64,000 bases of DNA from the NCBI GenBank assembly GCA_045602925.1, contig JAZSCN010000008.1, forward strand, positions 1 to 64,000. Reading direction: 5' to 3'. This DNA is from UBA7477 sp045602925 (GTDB lineage Bacteria; Bacillota; Clostridia; Oscillospirales; Ruminococcaceae). The notes under the pieces were generated by a model. The model made no database searches. It saw only the letters and a program-made list of their open reading frames with translations, and was not told the DNA's origin. Below are positions 52,239 through 61,347 of the stretch, piece after piece. The translations under genes were made by a program, and so were the position numbers. Each line of letters opens with the position of its first letter. The first letter of the stretch is position 1.

Positions 52239-52244
52239 TCATTT

Positions 52245-52365
52245 GTTGTGCGATGTTGTCGCTTGCATAACATTTATCCATGCCGCAGATTTCGGGATAT
52301 GCCTTTTAGGAATGTACCTGCCGATTTCTTCGACATAGGAAATTATAATGAAAGAGGTACGATTA
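52245..52365 (+). promoter_or_regulatory. Structured rpsO leader, possible S15 autoregulation
   Basis: The ~120-nt 5' region contains a short GCGA/TCGC hairpin near its start, followed by more GC-rich sequence with several potential pairings (e.g. TGCCG...GGGATATGCC). S15 leaders that bind S15 are known in several lineages, but no specific match can be claimed. Confidence 0.4.
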
Positions 52366-52367
52366 CC

Positions 52368-52634
52368 ATGATGAGACAGGAAGAAAAGAGTGCAGTAATT
52401 GCTGCAAACAGAAACCACGAAACCGATACAGGTTCTCCTGAGGTTCAGATTGCAATTCTTACAAGAAGAATTAATGACCTTACCGAGCACCTCAAGGCTC
52501 ACAAGAACGACCACCACTCCAGAAGAGGTCTTTACAAGATGATTGGTCGTAGAAGAAACCTTCTTAACTACCTTATGAAGAAGGACATCAACAGATACAG
52601 AGAAATTATTGCTAAGCTCGGTATCCGTAAGTAA
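52368..52634 (+). CDS. rpsO: 30S ribosomal protein S15
   Basis: Primary 16S rRNA-binding protein. The 88-aa sequence contains NHETDTGSPEVQIAILTRRI, HLKAHKNDHHSRRGLY and GRRRNLLNYLMKKD, all diagnostic. ATG 52368 follows AAAGAGG; 52371 is an equally possible Met. It has its own promoter and terminator but sits in the conserved rpsO-pnp order. Confidence 0.97.
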   Translation: MMRQEEKSAVIAANRNHETDTGSPEVQIAILTRRINDLTEHLKAHKNDHHSRRGLYKMIGRRRNLLNYLMKKDINRYREIIAKLGIRK

Positions 52635-52650
52635 TTTTGTTTACACACAT

Positions 52651-52684
52651 AGGCAGTTAGCATCTTTTATGCAACTGCCTTTTG
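52651..52684 (+). terminator. Intrinsic terminator of rpsO
   Basis: Stem AGGCAGTT-GCAT / ATGC-AACTGCCT with one bulged base, 5-nt loop and TTTT tail. Confidence 0.85.
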
Positions 52685-52696
52685 GTGTATATTAGA

Positions 52697-52768
52697 GCAG
52701 TAGTAATTAGCATTAAACAGAGTGTTTTATGTCAAAAAGAACGCTGTGTTTATTGCTAAAGCTACTGC
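52697..52768 (+). promoter_or_regulatory. Long hairpin in the pnp 5' untranslated region
   Basis: GCAGTAG (52697-52703) pairs with CTACTGC (52762-52768), TTAGCA (52707-52712) with TGCTAA (52754-52759), and 52714-52728 pairs with 52738-52752 through one G-G mismatch and G-U pairs. The total is about 27 bp with a 9-nt loop. It ends about 17 nt before the ribosome site and has no T-run, so it is not a terminator. It resembles the RNase III-cleaved pnp leader of enterobacteria in position. Confidence 0.7.
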
Positions 52769-52798
52769 AAACATTAAAAAATAATGGAGGAAAAAAGA

Positions 52799-54916
52799 AT
52801 GTTTGAGAACTTTAGAACGTTTGAAACAACTTATGCCGGAAGACCTGTTGTAGTTGAAACAGGCAAAATGTGTGGACTTGCTAACGGCTCATGTATCGTA
52901 AGATACGGCGAAACTGTTGTTATGGGTAACGTAACAGCTAGCAAGAAGCCAAGAGAGGGAATCGACTTCTTCCCACTTTCAGTTGATTTTGAAGAAAAGC
53001 TTTATTCAGTAGGTAAGATTCCTGGTTCATATCTTAAGAGAGAGGGTAAGGCATCCGATAAGGCTGTCCTCGCTTCAAGATGTGTTGACAGACCAATCAG
53101 ACCACTCTTCCCAAAGGATATGAGAAACGACGTTTGCGTTGTTATGACTGTCCTTGCAGTTGACCCTGATAACTCACCTGAAATTGCTGGTATGATTGCT
53201 ACATCAGTTGCACTTTCAATTTCAGATATCCCTTGGAATGGCCCGGTTGCAAGCATCAATGTAGGCTATATTGATGATGAGCTGGTACTCAATCCAACTC
53301 TTGAACAGCGCGCTAATAACAAGCTTAACCTTACTGTTGCAGGTTCTGCTGAAAAGGTTGTTATGATTGAAGCAGGTGCTGATGAAATTCCAGACGATCT
53401 TATGCTCGAGGCTATCATTAAGGGCCACGATGAAATCAAGAAGATGGTAGCATTTATCGCTGACATCCAGAAGGAAATCGGTAAGCCTAAGTTCACTTTT
53501 GAGTCAATGGAACTCGACCACGATATGATGGATGAGGTTGAAGCACTCGTTGGCGAAAAGGTTAAGGTTGCACTTGACACTGACGATAAGAATATCCGTG
53601 ACGCTAGAATGGAACCTATCACTCAGGAGGTTCTCGATACTCTCACTGAAAAGTATGAGAATATGCCAACAATCATCGGTGAGGTTATGTATAAGCTCCA
53701 GAAGAAGATTGTTAGAAATTGGCTCTATGAAGGCAAGCGTGTAGATGGTAGAGGAATTGATGAAATCAGACCTCTCGCTTCTGAGGTCGGTCTCTTCCCA
53801 AGAGTTCACGGCTCCGGTATGTTTACAAGAGGTCAGACTCAGGTTCTTACAATCTGTACTCTCGGTCCTGTAAGCGACGCTCAGAGAATGGATGGTATCG
53901 ACGAAGAAGAAACTAAGAGATATATGCACCAGTATAACTTCCCATCATACTCTGTTGGCGAAACAAAGCCATCCAGAGGTCCTGGCAGACGTGAAATCGG
54001 TCACGGTGCACTTGCTGAAAGAGCTCTTACACCTGTAATTCCTTCAGTTGAAGATTTCCCATATGCAATTAGAATGGTATCTGAAGTTCTTTCTTCAAAC
54101 GGTTCTACATCTCAGGGCTCTATCTGTGGCTCAACACTTGCTCTTATGGACGCAGGTGTTCCAATCAAGGCACCGGTTGCAGGTATCTCTTGCGGTCTTA
54201 TCACAAAGGAAGACGGAAGCTATATGACTATGGTCGATATCCAGGGCCTTGAAGACTTCTATGGCGATATGGACTTTAAGGTTGGCGGTACAAAGAACGG
54301 TATCACAGCTATCCAGGTTGACATTAAGGTTGATGGTCTTACTTACGATATCATTAAGGAAGCTTTTGCTAAGACTCATAAGGCTAGAGATTATATACTT
54401 GACGAAGTTATGCTCAAGGCTATTCCAGAGCCTCGTAAGACAGTTAATAAGTGGGCTCCTAAGATGCTTACTACAAAGGTTCCTGTTGATAAGATTAGAG
54501 AAGTAATCGGTTCAGGCGGAAAGGTCATCCAGAAGATTGCTGCTGATTGTGAAGTTAAGATTGATATCGAGGATGACGGTAATGTATTCGTTTCTGGTCT
54601 TGACCTCGAAAAGGCACAGAAGGCTATTGACATCATCAATACAATCGGTTTTGACCCTGAAATTGGCTCTATCTATAAGGGCAAGGTAGTTAGAATTATG
54701 AACTTTGGTGCGTTCGTTGAAATTGCACCGGGTAAGGATGGCCTCGTTCATATTTCAAAGCTCGACAACAAGAGAGTAGAAAAGGTAGAAGATGTTGTTT
54801 CTATCGGTGACGAAATTGTTGTTAAGGTTATGGAAATCGACGACCAGGGCAGAATTAACCTTTCAAGAAAGGATGCCCTTGCTGAAATTGCAGCTAGAAA
54901 GACTTCAGCTGAATAA
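52799..54916 (+). CDS. pnp: Polyribonucleotide nucleotidyltransferase (PNPase)
   Basis: Phosphorolytic 3'-5' exoribonuclease of the RNA degradosome. Two RNase PH-like domains are seen: the first near RYGETVVMGNVTASK, and the second with RVHGSGMFTRGQTQVL and SVGETKPSRGPGRREIGHG. A KH domain (VPVDKIREVIGSGGKVIQKI) and an S1 domain (GSIYKGKVVRIMNFGAFVEI) follow. About 705 aa is full length. ATG 52799 is chosen because GGAGG (52785-52789) serves it; starting at 52784 would consume that ribosome site. Confidence 0.97.
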   Translation: MFENFRTFETTYAGRPVVVETGKMCGLANGSCIVRYGETVVMGNVTASKKPREGIDFFPLSVDFEEKLYSVGKIPGSYLKREGKASDKAVLASRCVDRPIRPLFPKDMRNDVCVVMTVLAVDPDNSPEIAGMIATSVALSISDIPWNGPVASINVGYIDDELVLNPTLEQRANNKLNLTVAGSAEKVVMIEAGADEIPDDLMLEAIIKGHDEIKKMVAFIADIQKEIGKPKFTFESMELDHDMMDEVEALVGEKVKVALDTDDKNIRDARMEPITQEVLDTLTEKYENMPTIIGEVMYKLQKKIVRNWLYEGKRVDGRGIDEIRPLASEVGLFPRVHGSGMFTRGQTQVLTICTLGPVSDAQRMDGIDEEETKRYMHQYNFPSYSVGETKPSRGPGRREIGHGALAERALTPVIPSVEDFPYAIRMVSEVLSSNGSTSQGSICGSTLALMDAGVPIKAPVAGISCGLITKEDGSYMTMVDIQGLEDFYGDMDFKVGGTKNGITAIQVDIKVDGLTYDIIKEAFAKTHKARDYILDEVMLKAIPEPRKTVNKWAPKMLTTKVPVDKIREVIGSGGKVIQKIAADCEVKIDIEDDGNVFVSGLDLEKAQKAIDIINTIGFDPEIGSIYKGKVVRIMNFGAFVEIAPGKDGLVHISKLDNKRVEKVEDVVSIGDEIVVKVMEIDDQGRINLSRKDALAEIAARKTSAE

Positions 54917-54928
54917 TTAGTTTCTGAG

Positions 54929-54956
54929 CTGCGACGGAGAAATCCGCCGCAGTTTT
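54929..54956 (+). terminator. Terminator-like hairpin between pnp and gltX
   Basis: CTGCGaCGGA / TCCGcCGCAG with a GAAA tetraloop, then TTTT. The short U-run suggests partial readthrough into gltX. Confidence 0.7.
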
Positions 54957-54988
54957 GGATTAAAAACTTATAAAGGAATTGATTTGAC

Positions 54989-56629
54989 ATGAATAATATC
55001 GAACTTGCAAATCTTTTGTTCCCCGATGTTACTATGACACCTGAGGATGTTGAAGCAAAGTTTCCTCAGCGTCAGCTTCCGCAAGGAGCTTGTGTAACAA
55101 GAATCGGCCCAAGCCCTACAGGCTTTGTCCACCTCGGTAACCTCTATAATGCGATTATCGGCGAAAGAATTTCTCACCAGTCTAATGGTGTGTTCTTCTT
55201 GAGAATTGAAGATACAGATAATAAGCGTGAGGTTGAAGGTGCCGTTGAAACTGTAATTAACGCTATGAATTATTTTGGCGTTCATTTTGATGAGGGTGCA
55301 ACAGCTACCGGTGATAACGGTGAGTATGGCCCATATCGTCAAAGACAAAGAAAGGATATCTATCAGGTATTCGCTAAACAGCTTATCGAAAGAGACCTCG
55401 CTTACCCTTGCTTTTTGACTGCTGAAGAAATTGATGAAATCAGAGAACAGCAAACTGCAAATAAGGAAAATCCTGGTATCTATGGTAAATACGCAGAAAA
55501 GGGACGTTCACTTACTATTGAGCAGATTAAGGAAAATATCGCTCAGGGCAAGGAGTGGGTGCTCAGATTTAAGGGCGTAGAAACTGATGAGTATATCTGT
55601 GTAGATGACGTAGTCAGAGGCAAGCTTTCAATGCCAAGAAATAATATGGATTTTGTGCTTCTCAAGAGCGACGGAATACCAACATATCACTTTGCCCACG
55701 TTGTCGATGACCACCTTATGCGTTCAACTCATGTAATTAGAGGCGAAGAATGGATTTCTTCACTTCCTATGCATGTAGAGCTCTTCAATACATTTGGTTG
55801 GGATATGCCAGTCTATTGCCATACTGCAACACTTATGAAGAATGAAGGTACAGGTAAGCGTAAGCTCTCAAAGAGAAAGGACCCAGAACTTGCTCTTTCT
55901 TACTACCAGCAAGAGGGTATCAGCCCTGACGCTATCTGGGAGTTCCTGCTCACCATTCTTAATTCAAATTTTGAAGAGTGGAGAATTGCAAATCCTGACG
56001 TCGATTATCACGATTTCCCATATTCATTTGAAAAGATGAATATTTCAGGTGCACTTGTTAACCTCGATAAGCTCAGAGATATCTCTAAGGACGTTATCGG
56101 TGCTATGCCTGCTCAAAAGATTTATGATAATTGGCTTTGCTGGTGTGAAGAATATAACTCAGAGTACGCAGAACTTATCAAGAAGTATCCGGAACGTACA
56201 ATCGCTGCTCTTAATGTCGGTAGAATGGCTAAGAAGCCTCGTAAGGACCTTGAAACTTGGAAGCAGTCCTGTGATTTTATGAGCTTCTACTATGATGAAA
56301 CCTTTAAGATTGAGGACGAAATGCCTAAAGAATGTGATAAAGACACAATCAAGGCGTTCTTTACAAAGTACCTCGATGGCTATAACCATGAGGATGACTC
56401 AAATGCTTGGTTTGAAAAGGTCAGAGCAATCACAGAAGAGCTCGGCTTTGCACTCAGACCAAAGGACTATAAGAATAACCCAGAGCAGTATAAGGGTAGC
56501 ATAGTTCATACAACAAATATGCTTAGAATTGCACTTACAGGTAGAGCTAATGCACCGGATATCTGGGAGGTTAGTCACGTTCTCGGTGAAGATATCGTAA
56601 GAAGCAGAATTTCAAAGCATTGTAATTAA
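54989..56629 (+). CDS. gltX: Glutamyl-tRNA synthetase
   Basis: Charges tRNA-Glu (and possibly tRNA-Gln in species using the amidotransferase route). The first signature GPSPTGFVHLGNLYNAI contains the HIGH equivalent HLGN, and the KMSKS equivalent is KLSKRKD. At 546 aa it is longer than the usual 470-490, with the extra length in the anticodon-binding half; this longer form occurs in Clostridia. AAAGGAA lies before the ATG. It follows pnp after a hairpin and is followed 29 nt later by the MetRS-like gene. Confidence 0.95.
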   Translation: MNNIELANLLFPDVTMTPEDVEAKFPQRQLPQGACVTRIGPSPTGFVHLGNLYNAIIGERISHQSNGVFFLRIEDTDNKREVEGAVETVINAMNYFGVHFDEGATATGDNGEYGPYRQRQRKDIYQVFAKQLIERDLAYPCFLTAEEIDEIREQQTANKENPGIYGKYAEKGRSLTIEQIKENIAQGKEWVLRFKGVETDEYICVDDVVRGKLSMPRNNMDFVLLKSDGIPTYHFAHVVDDHLMRSTHVIRGEEWISSLPMHVELFNTFGWDMPVYCHTATLMKNEGTGKRKLSKRKDPELALSYYQQEGISPDAIWEFLLTILNSNFEEWRIANPDVDYHDFPYSFEKMNISGALVNLDKLRDISKDVIGAMPAQKIYDNWLCWCEEYNSEYAELIKKYPERTIAALNVGRMAKKPRKDLETWKQSCDFMSFYYDETFKIEDEMPKECDKDTIKAFFTKYLDGYNHEDDSNAWFEKVRAITEELGFALRPKDYKNNPEQYKGSIVHTTNMLRIALTGRANAPDIWEVSHVLGEDIVRSRISKHCN

Positions 56630-56658
56630 CTCTGTATATACAGAAAGGACTTGAATAT

Positions 56659-58662
56659 ATGTCGGAAAAGAATGTAAAACCGTTCGAAATTCCACGTCCA
56701 CAGTTTCCTAAGCGTGCCGTTGTAACAGGTGGTATGCCATATGGTAACAAGGAACTGCATTTTGGCCATGTCGGTGGAATGCTCGTATTTGCTGATACCT
56801 ACGCACGTTTTCTTCGTGATAGAATCGGTAAGGATAATGTAATATTCGTTAGTGGTACCGACTGCTATGGTTCACCAATTGCTGAAGGCTGGAGAGTCAA
56901 GGTTGAAAAGGGTGAATTTGAAGGCTCCCTCGAAGATTTCGTTAGAATGAATCATAATAAGCAGAAGGCTACACTCGCTTCATACGGTATTTCTCCTAAT
57001 TTGTTTGCCGCTTCAGGCCTTGATAGAGCTAAGGAGATACACGCCGAGCTTACCGATAGCTTTTTGCGTTCACTTTATGAAAAGGGACAGCTCAGCAAAA
57101 TTTCTACTATGCAGTTTTTTGATGAAAAGGCCGGAGTGTTCCTCAATGGTAGACAAGTTGTCGGCAAGTGCCCTGTAGAAGGTTGTACTTCTGAAAAAGG
57201 CTATGCAGATGAATGCGATTTAGGACACCAGTATATGCCTGAAAACCTCTTGAATCCGGTAAGTACACTTACCGGTGATACTCCTGTTATGAAGCCTGTT
57301 ACTAACTGGTATTTTAAGCTTCGTGATTACGAAAAGCTTATGCTTGATTGGGTTGAGGAGCTTAAAAAGAGAAAGGATTTAAGGCCGGTCGTTTGGAAGA
57401 CAATTGAAGAATTTTTGAAGGCACCTGCTATTTATATTAAGCGCGAATTTGAAGAAAAGTATCTTTCAATTAAGGATACAATGCCACAGCACGAGTATCT
57501 TGAGGAAAAGAAAAAGCCATCATTTACAATCGAATTTAAAACACTTTCTGATTGTGATGAGGCTTGCAGAATACTTACAGCAAACGGTATAAGATATCGT
57601 ACCGGTAAAACTCTCGTTCCATTCAGACTTACAGGTAATATCGAATGGGGTGTTCCTGCTCCTGTTATGGAGGGCGAAGAAGGACTTACAGTTTGGGTAT
57701 GGCCTGAATCACTTTGGGCACCTATTTCATTTACTCAAACATACCTTGAACAGTCAGGTAAGAACAGAGAAGATTGGAAGAGCTACTGGTGTAGTAAGGA
57801 CGCTACAGTTTATCAGTTTATCGGTCAGGATAATATCTATTTCTACGGTATCGCTGAGCCTGCAATGTGGATGGCACAGCAGAATGCTGAGGAAAAGACA
57901 GCTTCTCCTGATGAGGGCGAACTCCAAATGCCAATTATCGTAGCTAATCACCATATTCTGTTTCTCGATAAAAAGGCATCTAGCTCTGGTGCAGTAAAAC
58001 CACCTATGGCAGATGATTTGCTCAATCACTACACACCTGAACAACTTCGTATGCATTGGCTCGGACTCACATTAGGTCAGCGTTCAGTAAGCTTTATGCC
58101 AAAGCCTTATAACCCTGATGCTAAGCCAGATGATGCCGACCCAGTTGTAAAGGACGGCTTGCTTCTTTCAAATGTATATAACAGAATGATTAGAACTGCT
58201 TTCTATACAACCCAGAAGGAGTTTGATGGCATTTTACCAAATGTTGTTCCAGAGCAGAAGTTTTTAGATGAAGCTAAAAAGGCTGTGCTTGACTACGAAA
58301 GACATATGTCAAAGTTTAACTTCCACCAGTGCACTTATGTACTTGATAGCTATATAAGAAACGGAAGTAAGTATATGTCAAAGACTATTACTGCCGATGC
58401 AGATGATAAGGAAGCTCTCGCACAGGCACTTGCAAATCTTTTCTATATGATTAGAATTGCAGCAGTTCTTCTTCATCCAATGGCACCGTTTGGTACAGAA
58501 AAGATTCGTGAATATCTGCAGGTCGATGAACGTATTTGGTCGTGGGATACAATTCTTGAACCACTTAGTTACTTTACCGGTGATAATCACAAGCTGATGT
58601 TCTTACCACCAAGAACCGACTTCTTTACCCGTCACGAAAGTCAGTTTGCTACTGAAGAATAA
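56659..58662 (+). CDS. Divergent methionyl-tRNA synthetase-like class I enzyme
   Basis: A 667-residue class I synthetase. The HIGH-type region reads TGGMPYGNKELHFGHVGG and the following FVSGTDCYGSPIAE matches MetRS. The knuckle region has CPVEGC ... CDLGHQY in place of a normal Cys4. The WG/PES core NIEWGVPAP and the active-site aromatic block VYQFIGQDNIYFYG are present. The KMSKS loop reads DKKASSSGAV, lacking the second Lys. No C-terminal tRNA-binding (EMAP) domain is seen. It may be a second MetRS or a synthetase-related protein. GAAAGGA lies before the ATG. Confidence 0.82.
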   Translation: MSEKNVKPFEIPRPQFPKRAVVTGGMPYGNKELHFGHVGGMLVFADTYARFLRDRIGKDNVIFVSGTDCYGSPIAEGWRVKVEKGEFEGSLEDFVRMNHNKQKATLASYGISPNLFAASGLDRAKEIHAELTDSFLRSLYEKGQLSKISTMQFFDEKAGVFLNGRQVVGKCPVEGCTSEKGYADECDLGHQYMPENLLNPVSTLTGDTPVMKPVTNWYFKLRDYEKLMLDWVEELKKRKDLRPVVWKTIEEFLKAPAIYIKREFEEKYLSIKDTMPQHEYLEEKKKPSFTIEFKTLSDCDEACRILTANGIRYRTGKTLVPFRLTGNIEWGVPAPVMEGEEGLTVWVWPESLWAPISFTQTYLEQSGKNREDWKSYWCSKDATVYQFIGQDNIYFYGIAEPAMWMAQQNAEEKTASPDEGELQMPIIVANHHILFLDKKASSSGAVKPPMADDLLNHYTPEQLRMHWLGLTLGQRSVSFMPKPYNPDAKPDDADPVVKDGLLLSNVYNRMIRTAFYTTQKEFDGILPNVVPEQKFLDEAKKAVLDYERHMSKFNFHQCTYVLDSYIRNGSKYMSKTITADADDKEALAQALANLFYMIRIAAVLLHPMAPFGTEKIREYLQVDERIWSWDTILEPLSYFTGDNHKLMFLPPRTDFFTRHESQFATEE

Positions 58663-58667
58663 TATTT

Positions 58668-58698
58668 TGGCTGGCAGATTAGCTGTCAGCCATTTTTT
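58668..58698 (+). terminator. Intrinsic terminator of the gltX-MetRS-like unit
   Basis: 10-bp stem TGGCTGGCAG / CTGTCAGCCA with one G-T pair, 5-nt loop and TTTTTT. Confidence 0.9.
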
Positions 58699-58700
58699 GT

Positions 58701-58729
58701 TTGTAAATACATAAAAGTTGTGATATAAT
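58701..58729 (+). promoter_or_regulatory. Promoter upstream of the 112-aa protein and recD2
   Basis: TTGTAA (58701-58706), 17-nt spacer, TATAAT (58724-58729) with TGTGA extended -10. Confidence 0.7.
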
Positions 58730-58784
58730 ATAAGTAGCGAGAAAAGCTTTCATAGCATATTCTGTTATATGCAGGAGGTGTACT

Positions 58785-59123
58785 ATGAAAGACATATATA
58801 TTCTCTCTATAATTTTAGCATTGCTTGTTGTATTGCCGATAATTATCCTCACTATAAAATCATGCTTTAAGATTAATAAGAGCAGAACAGTGCTAGTTAC
58901 AGTGTATAATGCTGATGAGATTTGCGATGATGTTATTTTAGATATAAAGGCAGTTTGGTACGAAGAGCATTTTTGTAGTTCAGCTAACGGCAGACCAATT
59001 GTTTTAGCTGTAAAAAATGCTGATGAGAATGTTGTGAAAGATATTAAAAATAAGCTTGATAATATAGACGTAGTTTTAATTGAAAATCTTTTGGAGTATT
59101 TGGAAAATGAAGGACAGAAATAA
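58785..59123 (+). CDS. Membrane-anchored small protein of unknown function
   Basis: A 112-residue protein with an N-terminal membrane helix (about residues 5-26) and a ~75-residue cytosolic domain. The domain contains CDDVILDIKAVWYEEHFCSS and repeated VVLxxEN-type strands, suggesting a small alpha/beta fold. GCAGGAGGT lies 6 nt before the ATG. It is co-transcribed with recD2, whose start lies inside its end. I do not recognise the family. Confidence 0.72.
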   Translation: MKDIYILSIILALLVVLPIIILTIKSCFKINKSRTVLVTVYNADEICDDVILDIKAVWYEEHFCSSANGRPIVLAVKNADENVVKDIKNKLDNIDVVLIENLLEYLENEGQK

Positions 59124-61347
59124 TGAAAAAATCTGCGAGATTAGCGGTGTCGTAGATAGTATAGTTTTTAAAAAAGAAGAAAGTGGATTCGTTGTCCTTC
59201 TGCTTGATTGTGAAGGTGAACCAATTACTGTAGTAGGAGAGATTGGGGATATCGATGAAGGCGAATCACTCAGACTGATTGGAGTCTTTACTACGCATCC
59301 AAGATTTGGAGAGCAGTTTAAAGCTTCACTTTGTGAAAGAAGCTTGCCATCTACTGCATCAGCGATAAAAAAATATCTGGCCAATGGCGTAATTAAAGGC
59401 ATCGGTCCTGTTTTAGCTAAGAAAATTGTAGATACCTTTGGCGATGAAACTTTCGATGTCTTTGAAAACCATCCCGAGCGACTTACCGAAATCGACGGAA
59501 TCAGCAAGAAAAAAGCTGAGAAGTTTTCGGAAGAATTTAAGAGCAGGTTTGAAGTTCGTCGACTTATGGCGTATGTAACTTCTAAGGGAATATCTGCTTC
59601 AATAGGTGTTAAAGCTTACAAAAAATGGGGAGATACTGCATTTGAGATTATTGAGCGTAATCCCTATGCATTATGTTCCTATGGTGTCGAGCTTTCATTT
59701 GCAAAAGCCGATGAGCTTGCGATGGAGGTCGATATACCAATAGATGACGAGAATAGAGTAAAAGCTGGCATCATATCTGTCCTTGAACAGAATTCATATA
59801 ATGGGCATACGTGCCTGCCATACGATAAATTAAAGCCAATTGTCGCTGATTTCCTTGGAATTTCACAGGAACGCTTTGATGAGGTTTTAGATGTATTACA
59901 TAACGATCAGCTTGTTATAAGCTATGTGAAGAAAAACGGCAGACAGTATGAAATGCTAAGGCATTTCGCTGTTGCCGATATGTATATATCAAGAAGACTT
60001 AACCTTATGAAACAGTTTTCATACGATAGTAATATAGACTTTTCAGATGTAATAGATATAGCTGAGGAAGAAAATGGCGTAGTGTATGAAGAAATTCAGC
60101 GCAAGGCTATAAATACTGCATTATCGGTTGGATTTTTAGTTCTCACCGGTGGCCCGGGAACAGGAAAAACCACAACCCTTAATGCTATCATATCTCTTTT
60201 TGAACAGCAGGGATTGTCTGTTATGATTGCCGCCCCAACCGGACGAGCAGCGAAGAGAATTTCTGACCTCACCGGCTACGATGCAAAAACAATACATAGA
60301 CTCCTTGAGGTTTCTTACACTAAGGACGATAAGCCGGTTTTTGTCCATAATGAGAACAAGCTTCTCCAATGCGACGTAATGATAATTGATGAGATGTCGA
60401 TGGTCGATACACTTTTGTTTGAAGCCCTACTCAGAGCTTTACCTGTCAACTGTAAGCTTATAATGGTTGGTGATAGCGACCAGTTACCATCAGTCGGTGC
60501 AGGAAATCTACTTAAGGATATTATCGAAAGTAAGGTAGTGCCTACAGTCACTTTAAAAGAAATCTTCAGACAAGCTGCGTCTAGCAGAATTGTTACTAAT
60601 GCGCATAGGATTGTTAAAGGCGAACCGCTTGAACTCGGCAATTGTGATGACTTTTTCTATTTCCAGCGCCTTGAATTTACCGAGCTTCAAAATCTAGTAG
60701 TTGAGCTTTGTAAGACAAGACTTCCGGAAGCATACGATATCTCACCAATAGATAATATCCAGGTTATAACCCCAACACGACAAGGCCCGGTCGGTGTAGT
60801 AGAGCTCAATAAGATTTTACAGCAAAAGCTTAATCCACTCGAAAAAGGTAAGTCTGAAGTGTCTAACTTTTTGTATAAGTTTCGTGTCGGAGATAAAGTT
60901 ATGCAGAATAAGAATGACTATGATATTGTTTGGCATAAAGAAACAAACGGAGTAAAAGAAAGTGGAACAGGCATTTTTAACGGCGATATAGGAGTTATTA
61001 CGTATATCAATAAAATGCTTGGTGTAGTTACTATCGACTTTGATGGAAGAATCGCTAATTACTCGACTCTTGTCCTTGATAATATTGAGCTTGCTTACGC
61101 TATAACCGTACACAAAAGTCAAGGAAGCGAGTTCGATTATGTCGTGTTCTGTGCCTTTAAAGGTTATGATAAACTTTATTATAGAAATCTATTCTATACA
61201 GGCGTAACTAGAGCTAGAAAAATGCTGATTCTTGTTGGCTCAAAGGCTGTAGTTGATAAAATGATAGCTAATGATAAACGAGCTAATCGATACACCTGCC
61301 TAAAAGAAATGCTTCTAAAGGATGATGGAGATGAAATGGACATATAA
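59107..61347 (+). CDS. recD2: RecD2-type ATP-dependent DNA helicase
   Basis: 5'-3' superfamily-1 helicase acting independently of RecBC in repair and replication-fork processing. A RecD2-specific N-terminal region (about residues 1-330) carries helix-hairpin-helix motifs such as GIGPVLAKKIVDTFG and EIDGISKKKAEKF. The helicase core has Walker A GGPGTGKTTT, Walker B MIIDEMSMVD, and motif VI-type TVHKSQGSEFDYVV. The full length is 746 aa. ATG 59107 is chosen (GGAG about 10 nt upstream); it overlaps the preceding gene by 17 nt. comF overlaps its end, linking it to DNA uptake. Confidence 0.94.
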   Translation: MKDRNNEKICEISGVVDSIVFKKEESGFVVLLLDCEGEPITVVGEIGDIDEGESLRLIGVFTTHPRFGEQFKASLCERSLPSTASAIKKYLANGVIKGIGPVLAKKIVDTFGDETFDVFENHPERLTEIDGISKKKAEKFSEEFKSRFEVRRLMAYVTSKGISASIGVKAYKKWGDTAFEIIERNPYALCSYGVELSFAKADELAMEVDIPIDDENRVKAGIISVLEQNSYNGHTCLPYDKLKPIVADFLGISQERFDEVLDVLHNDQLVISYVKKNGRQYEMLRHFAVADMYISRRLNLMKQFSYDSNIDFSDVIDIAEEENGVVYEEIQRKAINTALSVGFLVLTGGPGTGKTTTLNAIISLFEQQGLSVMIAAPTGRAAKRISDLTGYDAKTIHRLLEVSYTKDDKPVFVHNENKLLQCDVMIIDEMSMVDTLLFEALLRALPVNCKLIMVGDSDQLPSVGAGNLLKDIIESKVVPTVTLKEIFRQAASSRIVTNAHRIVKGEPLELGNCDDFFYFQRLEFTELQNLVVELCKTRLPEAYDISPIDNIQVITPTRQGPVGVVELNKILQQKLNPLEKGKSEVSNFLYKFRVGDKVMQNKNDYDIVWHKETNGVKESGTGIFNGDIGVITYINKMLGVVTIDFDGRIANYSTLVLDNIELAYAITVHKSQGSEFDYVVFCAFKGYDKLYYRNLFYTGVTRARKMLILVGSKAVVDKMIANDKRANRYTCLKEMLLKDDGDEMDI

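Noticed and set aside
53002..53929. Antisense open frames over pnp
   Set aside because: Same reason: no ribosome sites, low-complexity Ser/Leu-rich translations typical of the opposite strand of a coding gene.
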